DNA of 64,000 nt from Campanula takesimana (GCA_026119855.1 JAOWBW010000131.1:1612001-1676000); one strand, 5' to 3'; shown: positions 1-10,970, counted from the first letter of the stretch. Notes: generated from the sequence alone by a model not told the origin. Numbers and translations: made by a program.

Positions 1-1230
1 TATGTGAGTGAGTGAAATGCACAGCGGAATTTAGTAATGTAAATAGGCAAATGATATAACAAAGTGGGTGAAATAAGAAACTAAGGCAAATGATATAACA
101 AACACAACACGGTTCAATCAAACAATCTACAATGAATAAACAATCAAATAGTTAGATATGATATGACTTGAAAAGAAATAGCAAGATAGTAAGTACGCGC
201 TATTTGGAGAGGTTCGATCGGGAAAATAATCTACGTCCTCTACCAAGATGGTTAGTCTTGGATTTCTAATGGAGATCTTATATAATGAGAGAGTGTTACA
301 AATTACAATCATTTTGAGCTTATACACTAACTCAAGATCTAATATTCTATGAAAGAACAAATCCTAGACAATAACCGGTGTATCTCTAAAAGAACGATCT
401 AAGTGATCAAACTTAAAGAGGTGCGTGTGTGGTTTTAGATTCAAGGCTCTTTAGATCTTTAAAATTGAGAGCACAAGAAAACTAAAGTGTTATCGCTTAA
501 GGATCTGGGCTAAGGATGAAGTTATGAAGATGTTCTTGAGAATTCTGGAAATAACAAAGGCAATCTTCAAATCTTCAACGAATGCTTGAGAGAGAAATTC
601 TTGAAATTCTTAGCAACTTCAAATGGTTGAAGTTATGGGGTATTTATAGTAGAGCCCCAAAAACTAGCCGTTGGAAATCCTTGGTGAGTCAGAGAAAGGA
701 CGGATGTGCTGTCGCTCATTAAGTGGAGCACGTGTCCTTTTATAGCCGTTAGACACATAACACAACTATGACCGTTATGGACAGGTGTTCTTAGATGCGG
801 GTGCATACGTGTTATTTAACCACCGTTGGATCATTGGCGTAGTTTGAATCTCTTCAAGTCTTTGAATCTTCAATAAATCACTGAGTGAATAAATCACTAT
901 AAGGCGCGTGAGCTAAGAGAGGCGCGTTACACTATTCGGGCGCATATGAGGCGCAGGCGCACTGTGAGGCGCGTAGCGCGGCGTGGCGCGTGAGTGAGGC
1001 GCTTGGGCGCATGGCGCATAACTTGGCTCAAACTCGTGGTTTTCTTGAATCTTGATATTCTTGGCCTATTCCTAAGCCTATTCTATTACAATGGACAACC
1101 TAAAAAATTAAGTATAAATACTTCTTACATGTGGGTCTAAAGTCCATGAAATAAAACTTAGGTGATGGATCAATCAAATCTAATCAATCCTATTACATTG
1201 AAACTGAGATATAAGTAGGCATACCCAACA
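1..1230 (-). repeat. Copia H LTR (left end outside the window)
   Basis: The right boundary is the sequence ending CCCAACA at 1230, followed at once by a C-rich tract that on the minus strand is a copia polypurine tract. On the minus strand the LTR therefore begins TGTTGGGTATGCC. Near the left edge, bases 18-30 (gcacagcggaatt) match the U5 end of the other copia LTRs here, so only a few bases should lie outside the window. TATTTATA at 641-648 reads TATAAATA on the minus strand, a plausible core promoter. A GCGC-rich cluster at about 901-1020 lies upstream of it. No coding sequence is seen. Family identity is inferred from structure only. Confidence 0.75.
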
Positions 1231-1325
1231 ATCTCCCCCTATTTGATTGATGCCATTACCTACTATATCAGGGACAAACATTATACTTGATAATAACATG
1301 TCCAAATAAATGAAGTTGGTAAATC
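1231..1325 (-). other. Copia H polypurine tract and short internal remnant
   Basis: Bases 1231-1250 read on the minus strand as an A/G-rich run containing AGGGGGAGAT directly before the LTR, the classical plus-strand primer of Ty1/copia elements. About 75 bases of AT-rich internal sequence follow and then the Tat element A begins. The copia body is therefore missing, through deletion or recombination with A. Confidence 0.6.
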
Positions 1326-2908
1326 ATGTCTCAAGTTAATGCACACACTAGTCCAAGATATAGATTTCTAATCTATTCGAAAGAGCCCGAGCCCGTTGAG
1401 CTTGACGATCCACTTCTTAAACAATTAAAGAAAACTCAAGCCAACATTTGCATTTGGGATCTCTTAGGATCATCTCATAAGCATCGAATGATGATCTCAA
1501 AAGCTTTAGCCCAAGTCGAAGTGCCCAAAGAAATAACTCCCGAAGAGTTAACACAAATGGTAGGCCAAATCCAATTTGGCAATGTGATCACATTTACCGA
1601 CTTGGATCTACCACAGTATGGTGGAGGACACACCGAAGATTTCTACATAACCGCAAGGGTCCATGGTCATCGAATCCCCAGAATTCTAGTAGACAATGGG
1701 TCCGCCAAAAATGTCTTACCGAAGAAAGTCATGGTAACGCCTGGCCTTACCTCGAGAGAGCTAAAACCATCAACTCTTACTGTTACAAGGGTTTGACTGC
1801 ACTGCACGCTCACCTATAGGGGCGATCACCCTAACAGTTGTAGTGGGAGAAATAGCTACAAAGGCGGAATTCCAAGTCATTGACATCCCCTCCTCTTTCA
1901 ACCTTCTTCTAGGATGCCCGTGGCTACATCAAACGGGAGGAGTACCATCGAATCTCCATCAATGTGTCAAGTTTAAACACAACGACACGATTGTCACTGT
2001 ACTTGGGGAACTAGTCACTGCTAGCCCAATCTTAGAAATTCAGCATGAGGCGACTGACCACCTCTTCAATGGATTCGAAATCCAAAAGGAAAGTAGTATA
2101 GATATGGTAGAGGTGCACAATGAAAATGACTATTCTAAGTGCACAATGAAAATGACTATTCTAAGACAATTCCATTCTCCGGAACACGCCCAGTACTTAA
2201 CATGATGCTAAAAGAAGGGTACTTCCCCGGTCTTGGACTTGGCAAGCATTTACAAGGGATAAAATAACCACCACCTGTCGTTCTATACCCCCCAGAATAT
2301 GGTCTAGGGTATGTGTCACCACTCAAGGGCATCCCTAAAGATGAAAGGGATTGAACTTCATACATTGTGCCACTGCACTGCCCTATCGAAAGACTCTAAA
2401 TGGGTACTTTGTGAGTGAGGGGGAAAACTTGCCATACTTCATGTTCCCTGAACCATGGATCGACCATAGGGGGAAGCGCCAACCGGGCTTCGAAATCTTC
2501 GGTGACTGTGATCCATACCCGCTTGAAACAGAACCAATGCAATTCTCGTGGCTACCTCGAGAATTAGGGGGTACTAAGGCTGAAGTATTCAGTGAGTGGG
2601 ACTTTGTGTTGGGAGAAGACCTACTGCGCCAATTTCTCAACCATTGTAAGCTAGAGGACACTCAAATTAATGCAATAGACAAGGGGGACGCTCCGAACCA
2701 AGACTACACCAAGCTCATCAAGAAGAGCGACGAGCCTATTCAGAATTGGTATACAACTGGGGGACCCATAGCAAGTGAAGACTTCCTGATCAAGGAATTA
2801 GGATGTACTCCCCATCCCCATAGAGAAAGAAAATTTGTAACTCTTACTTTAGAGACAGATATCGCTACCAATGAGCTCACCAAAGAGGACTTGGATGCCA
2901 TCGCGTAA
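1326..2908 (+). pseudogene. Element A gag end, protease and G-patch-like region
   Basis: Open pieces at 1326-1796, 1843-2205 and 2351-2908 lie in different frames. The first contains the QLKKTQANI block shared with B and C, then a retropepsin-like site LVDNGSA (about 1690-1710). A frameshift near 1790 interrupts the protease; it resumes with FQVIDIPSSFNLLLGCPWLH. At about 2205-2265 the reading GYFPGLGLGKHLQGI resembles a G-patch and is ended by a stop. The last piece is a linker ending in LTKEDLDAIA, the sequence before RT. Gag proper is absent. The apparent start at 1326 is probably only the edge of the fragment. Confidence 0.75.
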
Positions 2909-4246
2909 CATGTATTCCCTTACTGTCTTAATGAAAAAAATAGATCTTTCTGAGTATCCCGAGATTGCTAGCGTCCTAAATGATGAATTAACTAATAAAT
3001 CTAACGAATTAGATAATAATGAGTCATATGACGAGATATATCAAGAAAACGAACAAATCTTAAAAGAAATTAATAAGCAAGTAGGTCTTCGTGGCGGAAA
3101 TGGTCCTATTGACGCCGAAGAAATGCAAACAGTTAATCTGGGGACGGACCGGCAGTTTCTTCAAAGGGGAAGACCGACAAGCCCTCATAGCGCTTCTCCG
3201 AGAATTCGTAGATGTGTTCACTTGGTCCTATAGAGATAGGCCGGGGCTAGCCAATTCGATTGTTAAGCATAAGATACCACTGGTTCCCGATTCAAAGCCA
3301 GTTAAGCAGAAACTCCGCAGAATTAAGCCAGAGTGGTCAGTACAAGTTAAACAAGAGATAGAGAAACTCCTGAGTGTTGGGTTCATCAAAGTGATAGAGT
3401 ATCCAACCTGGTTGGCTAATACCGTGCGGGTATCCAAGGAAAATGGAAAAGTCCGTGTTTGCGTTGATTTCCGTGATCTCAAGAGAGCATCTCCGAAAGA
3501 CGATTTTCCTCTTCCCAACATAGACATGCTCGTTGACAATACCACGAAATACGAAGTCTGCTCATTCGTAGACGGATTCGCCGGTTACAACCAGATCCTC
3601 ATGGCTGAGGAGGACCAACACAAAACAGCGTTCACCACACCTTGGGGGACGTTCTGTTATACATTCATGCCATTCGGACTTAAAAATACCGGAGCCACTT
3701 ATCAGAGAGCTGTAACTGCATTGTTCCATTACATGATACACAAAGAGATGGAGGTGTACGTTGATGATATGATCATACACTCCAAAGGCTCTGATGGGCA
3801 GCACTTCGTCGACCTCAGAAAGTTCTTTGAGAGGTTGAGACACCACAAGATGAAACTTAATCCGGCCAAGTGCTCATTTGGGGTAGTGAAAGGAAAGGTC
3901 CTTGGGTACATGGTCACAGAGCGTGGTATAGAAGCAGACCCCGCTAAGATCAAAGCCATCATTGACATGCCTCCACCTAAGACGCAAAGAGAAGTCAAGG
4001 GATTCATGGGTCGCCTTCAGTACATTAGTCGTTTCATTAATCAACTCACGACGATGTGCGAGCCCATTTTTTAAGCTCCTCAAGAAGAATGCATCCTTAG
4101 AATGGACTGAAGAGTGCCAAGAAGCCTTTGAAAAGATTAAGGAGTACTTAGTAAACCCGCCAGTGTTGGCTCCACCGCATAAGGAAAAACCGTTGACCTT
4201 GTACCTCACAGTCAATGATACTGCATTAGGGGCTATGCTAGCATAA
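2909..4246 (+). pseudogene. Element A reverse transcriptase and start of RNase H
   Basis: The main open stretch is 3091-4074. It holds the RT fingers (VCVDFRDLKRASPKDDFPLP), the first catalytic Asp (FVDGFAGYNQI), the MPFGLKN block and an intact YVDD box (about 3759-3770). A frameshift in the T run at about 4068 moves the thumb and connection to another frame (4075-4246), where the RNase H start LTLYLTVNDTALGAMLA ends at a TAA (4244-4246). Element B has Gln at this point, so a CAA-to-TAA change is likely. RT residues look good, but the polyprotein cannot be read through. Confidence 0.85.
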
Positions 4247-6393
4247 GAGCAACCCGATTTGAAGAAAGAGAATGCCGTGTACTTTGTCAGCCATCGCTGC
4301 CAAGGGGCTAAATTGAATTACTCTGCATTAGAAAAGCCCTGTGCTGTACTAGTATGGGTAGCTGAGAGACTAAAGCCGTACATGGAGGCATTTCCTGTAC
4401 AACTGATCGCAAGAATGGACCCAATGAAGTACATCTTCGAGAAGTCGCAAGTCTCCTCTAAGATAGCCAAATGGTACTTCATGCTCGCGGGGTACGATAT
4501 CACTTACATCAAAAAGAAATACGTGAGAGGAAGAGTCTTCGCAGATCATTTAGCCGAATTTCCATGCGATGAAGCGAAGGGGGAAGACCCGCGATTCCCT
4601 GATGAGGACATCATGATAATAGCAGAAAATAAGTGGCAATTATTTTTTGATGGCGCAGCCAATAAACGGGGATATTCCATTGGCATGTTACTAGTAGATC
4701 CCTCAGATTTCTACACTCCACTCGCAATCCGCCTTGACTTTGAGGCCAATAACAATATTGCCGAGTACGAAGCTTGCATAGCGGGGCTTGAAGAAGCCTT
4801 AGAAAGAAATGTGACCGAACTAGAAGTGTACGGAGATTCACAACTTATAATCTATCAGTCACTCAAGAAGTCGAAGGTACAAGATCCTACACTCAAGAAA
4901 TACAACGACCATCTCCAAGACGTGGTTAAACAATTTAAAGAGGTCACTTTCTACTACCTTCCTAGAGATAAGAACCGCTTAGCAGACTCGCTAGCCATGC
5001 TAGCATCACTTGTGGAGATTCCCGAATGGAATGAGGTTAAAACCTTCAAAGTCATGAGGCGAACGACTCCCGCTTATTACTCAATCATAGACCTACACGA
5101 CTACAAAGAAGAGTGTGACCTTGTCTCTGTGAATGCCTTGGACGATAAACCCTGGTATTATGATGTATGGCGTTTCCTCCTAGATGGAACATTCCCATCA
5201 GACGCATCACCTAAAGCGAAGATAGCCCTCAAAAGGTTTGCTGCCCAATTCATTATTATAGGTGATCGCCTCTACAAGAAACACCACGAGCAGAGTCTAC
5301 TTTATGCCGATGAACACGAAGCCGTAGAAATCATGGACCATGTCCATCAAGGAGTCTATGGAACCCATAAGAATAGTAATATGCTAGCAAAGAAAGTCAT
5401 CCGACTAGGGTACTACTGGGCCACAATGGAAGCTGACTGCACCGACATGGTTAAGAAATGCCACAAATGCCAGATACATGCCAACTTGTAACACGCACCA
5501 CCGTCCGTGTTATACCCCATGACATCCCCCTGGCCATTTTCTACATGGGGAATAGACGTCATTGTCAAAGTCTAACCAACAGGCCATAATGGGCACTCAT
5601 TCGTGTTAGTCGCCGTTGATTACTTCACTAAATGGATCGAGGCTCAATCCTACAAGGTCTTAAATGCCAGAAAGGTGGCTGAGTTCATTAAGACCAACAT
5701 AATATGCCGATATGGGGTACCTCTTGAGATGATATCTGACAATGGCTCACACTTTAAGAAAGAATGCGACCAATTACTTGCAGAGTACAAGATAGAGAGA
5801 TATCTGTCATCACCGTACCGACCACAAACCAATGGAGCAGTCAAAGCTGCTAACAAGACCATTGAGACCATCACTAGGAAAATGGCTAAGACTGGTAGAG
5901 ACTGGCCTGACAAGCTACCTTTTGCACTCTGGGGCTACCGTACTTCAATCTGTACCGCCACCGGTGAAACTCCATACGCCCTAGCCTATGGGATGGAAGC
6001 AGTGTTACCAATCGAATTAGAAGACCATCACTAAGGGTTCTCCTAGAAAACCAAGTGAATGAAGTCGTATGGTTGAACAGCCGTTATAAACAACTAGCCC
6101 TGCTAGATGAACGACGACTTCGAGCTGCCGAGCATATCCAAGGGTATCAAAGGAGAATGGCACGGGCATTCAATAAGAAAGTCATGTCCATAAACATCAA
6201 AGAAAGGGACCTTGTCCTACGTGAACATCATCCTGGACCATTCAATCCTATGGGAAAGTGGGGACCAAGATGGATAGGCCCTTACATAGTCAAGAAGGTA
6301 ATCTCCAGAGGAGCGGTACAACTCGCAGACCTAGACGGAGATCAACTGCTTAAGCCCGTCAACTTGGACAGGCTGAAGAAGTACTACTCATAG
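4247..6393 (+). pseudogene. Element A RNase H, second RNase H and integrase
   Basis: 4259-5491 encodes the rest of RNase H, then the second RNase H of Tat elements (WQLFFDGAANKRG, IAEYEACIAGLEEAL, GDSQLI), then the integrase zinc finger (HxxxH near 5340 and CHKC near 5460). A TAA at 5489-5491 replaces a Gln seen in B, and another stop lies near 5573. The integrase core (5603-6034) has two Asp motifs (WGIDV, SDNGSHF), but the catalytic Glu is Lys: A reads NGAVKAANK where B reads NGAVEAANK. A further frameshift near 6030 precedes the integrase C-terminus (6055-6393, GKWGPRWIGPY), which ends in TAG. Confidence 0.85.
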
Positions 6394-6428
6394 CTCCGTC
6401 CCCTATTCCAAAAAAAAAAAATGAGAAA

Positions 6429-6542
6429 GCTCTCTAGGTTGAAAACCCGCAAGGGCGGCCTAGGCAAAAATTAGAGCAGAGAGCATGAGAAAAGAGGCCC
6501 GCTAGATTGAAAACCCGAAAGGGCGGTCTAGGCAAAAATCAG
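6429..6542 (+). promoter_or_regulatory. Paired GNRA-loop hairpins after A pol
   Basis: Two related units lie just after the pol stop. Unit 1 has stem CTAGG/CCTAG, loop stem CCC-gcaa-GGG and outer GCTCT/AGAGC. Unit 2 (6496-6542) has stem CTAGA/TCTAG, loop CCC-gaaa-GGG and outer CCC/GGG. The stem base changes on both sides together and both loops fit GNRA, so an RNA structure is likely. The same pair occurs after pol of element B and near the end of element J. The function is unknown to me; an RNA signal for packaging, processing or translation is possible. Confidence 0.6.
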
Positions 6543-6557
6543 GGTGTGCATAAAAAG

Positions 6558-6566
6558 AATATATAT

Positions 6567-6625
<59 letters not shown>
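6558..6625. repeat. TA dinucleotide microsatellite
   Basis: Nearly pure TA repeats with one break near 6577. It lies between the hairpin pair and the first twin palindrome of element A. Any ORF through it is spurious. Confidence 0.95.
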
Positions 6626-6627
<2 letters not shown>

Positions 6628-6631
6628 GACA

Positions 6632-6665
6632 GTCTCGTACGAGACACCCATGTCTCGTGCGAGAC
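6632..6665. promoter_or_regulatory. Twin palindrome, copy 1 (element A)
   Basis: GTCTCGTACGAGAC at 6632-6645 is a perfect palindrome. A second copy with one change (GTCTCGTGCGAGAC) starts 20 bases later at 6652. This copy lies downstream of the antisense gene that ends at 6946, unlike the copies at 8599 and 10522. Confidence 0.6.
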
Positions 6666-6704
6666 ATGTCAGTCAGCAGACATAATTTTCTCTTTCTTAA
6701 AAAA

Positions 6705-6776
6705 GAACTACGATGACATGAGCTCCTTATTTAATTGATGTAAAAAGAGAACGTAGGCAGCCTTTTGGTCCGGTCT
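6705..6776 (+). promoter_or_regulatory. CTACG/CGTAG hairpin element, A copy 1
   Basis: GAACTACG (6705-6712) and GAACGTAGGCAGCC (from 6749) flank an inner stem of the CTCCTT/AAAGAG type, followed by a CCGGTCT tail. The same layout with different but still pairing inner stems is found at 12127, 13549, 20443, 35155, 52634 and 62571. It is a recurrent structured sequence of Tat 3' regions and LTRs. The role is unknown. Confidence 0.6.
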
Positions 6777-6945
6777 ATTCAATAAATAAAAATCAAAATC
6801 TTGTCTTCTTATTAATTGAATGCATTTCAAGAAAGCAATAAGAAAATTTCCAACACGAATACCAACTTGCAAAAGAAAAATAAATAAAATACTAAAAATC
6901 TAAACATTGGTCTATCTAGGGAAATCTCTCAATACTCCTAAGGAT

Positions 6946-8442
6946 CTATTTCTTCCTTAACTTAGTAGGGGCTTGACCACGACCCGCCTTGTCATTCCTC
7001 TTCCTCTTGTGCAAAGGTATCTCGAAACCAGGAGGAACATCCAATCGACTGAACACCGAGGGAGTCAGTCTCGCAAACACATGAGGCCTATCCAAAGCTT
7101 GAAATTTACCGGGAAGCCCGCTTGCTCTCTTCCCGTAAAAGTCACTATCCAGAAAATCTTGAACAACATCTACTCTGACATTAGAAGGATCCTCCTTAGC
7201 TTCCTTCTCCCTCAAATTCAAGCTAGGCTCGAATTGGTCCCCCAACAGAGAGCGGCGAACCTCATCAATATCATCGACACTGGGACGAAGTTCTTTCAGA
7301 AACCAATCCAAATATTTTTCGGACAAATAGATGTTCCCTCCACCATGATGAAGATTGGTCCAACGATTCATAGTGGTGCCTTGCCCCCAAGCGCGAGCCA
7401 AGCTCGTAGAGAACTCTGAGTCCATGAAAGAAATATTCTGAGGTCGTCCCCCTAACACGAAAGTGTCCTGCTGTTGACCAAATTGCCGCATTACCCTCCG
7501 AGCAAAATAGAAAGAGGAATCCCTCAAACCTGGAAGGACGACCCTGTCGTACCCAAGGGTATTAGCTACAAACCTCCTCACCTTCTAAAAGGATGGGCAC
7601 CAAGCAATATCATTAGTCTCCGCTTTAGCAAAAATAAGAGCCCACTCCTTAACGCTGAGACCCTTCACCAACAGTCTCCATCTATGGAAAGTATAAGGAG
7701 AATACTCGATCGGAGAGTCCAACAACTTGAAATGTTCTCTGAGCCAAATGGTCAACAATAATGGACTTCCCCGAGTCATAGAGCCGGTTTGGTGTAACTC
7801 ATCAAGACCATGAAGGGTCTCCCCCAAGATGAGAGGGACTATGTTGAAGACCCGTCCTCTAGCTTGTAGAACGATGTCCACCAGCTCCGTGTCCGCCATG
7901 CCACACTTGCTCATGAAAAGCACGCTTCGAAATAAGCACATTTCCAAGAGACAACACTGAGAATCCACACCATGACCACAAGTCCCCCGACCCTTAAATA
8001 TCCTAGGCAAAGAGTGGAGATCGATATAGCGGTTGTGAATGTAACTATGCGCCTCGGGAAGGCCTATACTTAATAGATCCCTAAGAGACTCTGCCGGTAC
8101 CTTGTCATTCTTGGGCACCATAATCACCCCTGTCAATGGCATATCCAAGATAACCGCCATCTCCTCCACAGTAGGGACCATCTCATTAATTGAAAAGTTG
8201 AAAAGATGAGTCGAGGGATCCCAAAAGCATGCAATTCCCTTTAAAAGGTCCCATTCCGGTTTTAGATTCTTCAAGGTGAAAAGAATCTTGAAACCGAACA
8301 TCTCCACAAATCTCTCTTGGCGAGGTTTATTGAATGGACGAAAGAACGTTGCTAAGTCATTCTTGTAGCGTTCCACTAACTCTAAGTCCAAGGATAACTT
8401 ATCAACAATTATTGATGAAGGGACGAACTTACTTAGGGCCAT
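6946..8442 (-). pseudogene. Antisense PMD-like (DUF7745-type) gene of element A, one internal stop
   Basis: A single minus-strand frame of 499 codons runs from ATG at 8440-8442 to a stop at 6946, interrupted once by TAG at 7585-7587. The N-terminal part contains FWDPSTHLFNF followed by EMVPTVEEMAVILDMPLTG, the pattern of plant mobile domain and DUF7745-like proteins. The middle has LILGETLHGLDEL, which is also present in element C's antisense gene (LLGETLYGIGEL). The C-terminus is basic (KRKRNDKAG, KLRKK) and could be a nuclear signal. The gene lies antisense between pol and LTR X. A twin palindrome sits about 155 bp upstream of the ATG. The protein family is recognised by pattern, not by a search; function is unknown. 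Confidence 0.7.
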
Positions 8443-8598
8443 TGGGAGAAAAAGGTTGAGAATTTTATTCCAAAAGAGAGGTTTCCAGAACTGATTTAAG
8501 GCTGCATGGTATTCTAGGACGGACTAGAGGTGTTTATATACAAGTTTGGATACAAAATCCTCGAGGGAAAAGGAGAAACAGCAACAGACTAACAGGGT

Positions 8599-8632
8599 GG
8601 CTCGTACGAGACATCTATGTCTCGTACAAGGC
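8599..8632. promoter_or_regulatory. Twin palindrome, copy 2, upstream of the antisense gene 8442-6946
   Basis: GGCTCGTACGAGAC at 8599 and GTCTCGTACAAGGC at 8619, with the same 20-base start spacing as the other copies. The centre is about 170 bp upstream of the ATG of the minus-strand PMD-like gene, where a promoter element would be expected. Base changes weaken the outer symmetry. Confidence 0.55.
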
Positions 8633-9008
8633 ATCTCTTGGTTCAGAACAGCAACGACTCTGATCCCAGGTTGCCCGGCAAGTCAAAACATGTCTCAATC
8701 ACCCCAAAAACTCATCCGTAACAGTTTATACATCTCATACAAATGGCCCAACGCGAATCCATCTCATAAAATTACCCCTCGATTGACCAACCGGATATGA
8801 GTCAATACATTTACACAGTCAGCTATAAAACTAAAATTAACTAATGTATTGTGTGTTAGAGCTAGGACATAACTGTTGCATAGGTACAAAAATAAAAAAT
8901 TGTCTTCGCCTTCGCCGAGGCAACAAATACACCATCAACAAAAAGAGGGAATGGGGGATCCTATCTACTCGGCATCAAAAGAAAAGAGACGTCTCCATCG
9001 CCACGTGA

Positions 9009-10373
9009 TCATTCATCAGTCCGAGGTCTCTTCCCGCAAGAAGCCGACTCTGCTGTTTGACGAGCCAATCGGCCTAAGAGTTCTGCGGACTCTCTCTTCA
9101 CCCTCTTGGCATAGGCCATGAACTGGGCAAGCCGTCCGGCGACCTCTCTATACTCAGCAATGGGCACCTGTTGAGAAGAAACATAGAGAAATATCAAAAC
9201 TGAACGAGTTACCAAGATAGAAAGTAAACTAGGGCTAAAATAAAGGAGGAATACAGAAGAAGATGAGTATTATACCTCCCAGGCATGACTGTAGCCGCCT
9301 AAGCCAGCGTTCGCACGATCCCGCGAACTCTCATCCATATCCACATAGCAGTGGACCAAGCCTGCTAATCCCCAACAGGCATCAGTCACATGCTGCATAT
9401 CCCTCAGGCAGGTCAACAAAGTAAACAAGGCGGTCGATGCATGATTGGCAAATAGCATCTCAGAAAAGGCCCACCATAGAAAGCCGCGGACAGCTACGAT
9501 ACGGGTGTTAGTAAGGTGCATCTGACCGGCATTAACAGCAATATAGGCATCAATCTTGTCCCTCAAGGCCTTCAGAGGGACACCCTTTCCTAGGGTACGC
9601 ACAGAGAAGCCCAAAAAATGCCTCATATCATCCCCGCTGGGAGAGAAATCCGTATCAACCTCAAGAGGCTCACTGGCAATGGTAAGCCCAGTAATGGCAT
9701 GAAAGTCAGTACGGGTCATGGTAACCTCCCCCCACCACATATGCATAGTATGAGTGCTGTCCCACCAACGCTCTCGAATAGCCTGGAGTGGGTGAACGTT
9801 CGTCCTCTCGCCGACTAGGCCTTCAAAGAAGGGTTTCAGCCCGAGATTCTCGATCTCTTCCTTTATCTCGCCATTGAGAGGTGCCCACCTCTCGGCAACT
9901 GCTCGTACGCTGCCTCTACAGTTATCGATGACCCTAAATGATTGCAAACGACAGAGACAAAAGAGGCAAATGTCAGAAAATCAGTAAAATCCTCATTTAA
10001 GCATTTTACCCAAAAAATAGCAGAATTGCCTAGAACGACAATCAAAATCATGTACTACTATACTACAATGATTTTCAACATCAAAAAGGGTGAAATTCCA
10101 TCGAAAAATCAGCCATGCATGATAAACCCTAGCAGCAATGATTCTAGGCAAAAAGAAGATAAAAAATGAACCGCGAATGCACCAAATTGAGACATGCAAC
10201 GACGAAATTGACATAGAAACTCAGTCAAAGGAAGAGATCCTTACCCACCTCGTCCGAACGGCGTGAGAAATATGATCATCGGGAAACGGGCACAACTCAT
10301 CCATCGCCCAAACTTTGCCTCTCATGTACCTGCCAAAGAGGTGTTCCCTATGAGAACGATTTGCACCGGCCAT
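9009..10373 (-). CDS. Antisense plant mobile domain (PMD) gene of element A, three exons
   Basis: Predicted exons on the minus strand are 10373-10249, 9933-9276 and 9167-9009, giving about 313 residues without a stop. Intron 1 (10248-9934) starts GTGGGTAAGG and ends TTTAG. Intron 2 (9275-9168) starts GTATAA and ends TTCTCAACAG. The phases fit at both joins. Exon 1 starts MAGANRSHREHLFGRYMRG. Exon 2 carries the PMD core: RWWDSTHTMHMWWGEVTMTR, then DFHAITGLTI, and a hydrophobic helix with FLWWAFSEMLF. PMD proteins (MAIN/MAIL relatives) act in silencing and gene expression in plants, and PMD copies are known inside transposons. No expression evidence is available; the splice sites are read by eye. 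Confidence 0.7.
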
Positions 10374-10521
10374 TTGAAAGGGTTAGGGATTACCAGAACT
10401 TGGTGCAAACAAAGATTTTTGAGTGAGAAAACCGCCTAGGGTTGAGAATTCCCGAAATGAAATAAGAAAAAGTGATTTGAAAATCACCTTCAGCGCCTCT
10501 GTTATGCATAAAAACAGAGAA

Positions 10522-10555
10522 GTCTCGTACGAGACATCGATATCTCGTACGAGAG
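10522..10555. promoter_or_regulatory. Twin palindrome, copy 3, upstream of the antisense PMD gene
   Basis: GTCTCGTACGAGAC at 10522 and ATCTCGTACGAGAG at 10542, start spacing 20. The nearer edge is about 150 bp upstream of the PMD ATG at 10373, almost the same distance as copy 2 has from its gene. It is a likely promoter element of the minus-strand gene (inference). Confidence 0.6.
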
Positions 10556-10809
10556 ATCCCCAGAAAAATCTCAGAAAACCATGTTTTCTTAGGAAATTCC
10601 AGAAAATCCCTGCTTTTAACATAAAGGTCAGAAAAAGCCCTGCTTTTGACTGAAAGGTCGAATCTGAACCCGGTTCAAGATGGAACATTGAGTCATCAAC
10701 AAATGGATATTTTCAGAATTGTAACAAGCAAAGTTGTTTCTCAGTAGGAATTTATCCTCACCGCGCATCCAAGATCATGGGTGAGCAATGAAATCTGCAC
10801 CAGTAAACT

Positions 10810-10970
10810 TTAAATCCCATGACTGTCATCAAGGCGTAGGTTAATGGCACATGATTTACAACCGGGTATCCCACGACTGTTATCAAGACGTAAGTTAATA
10901 ACACAGGATCCCACCATTCGGAGTCCCATAATTGTTATCAAGGTGTAAGCTAATGGCATAGGATTCACAT
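10810..10970. repeat. Short tandem array, about 55-bp unit, three copies
   Basis: Three diverged copies of a block built around CCCAYGACTGTTATCAAG, then a GTAAGTTAATGGCACA-like part. It lies just before the larger array of element A. There is no coding potential; the ORFs across it are by-products of repetition. Confidence 0.7.

Noticed and set aside
6544..6738. ORF through the TA microsatellite
   Set aside because: The protein is mostly Ile-Tyr repeats from TA units; no homology or start context.
10383..10688. ORFs on both strands over the palindrome region of element A
   Set aside because: No family resemblance; the region is better explained as promoter of the antisense PMD gene.
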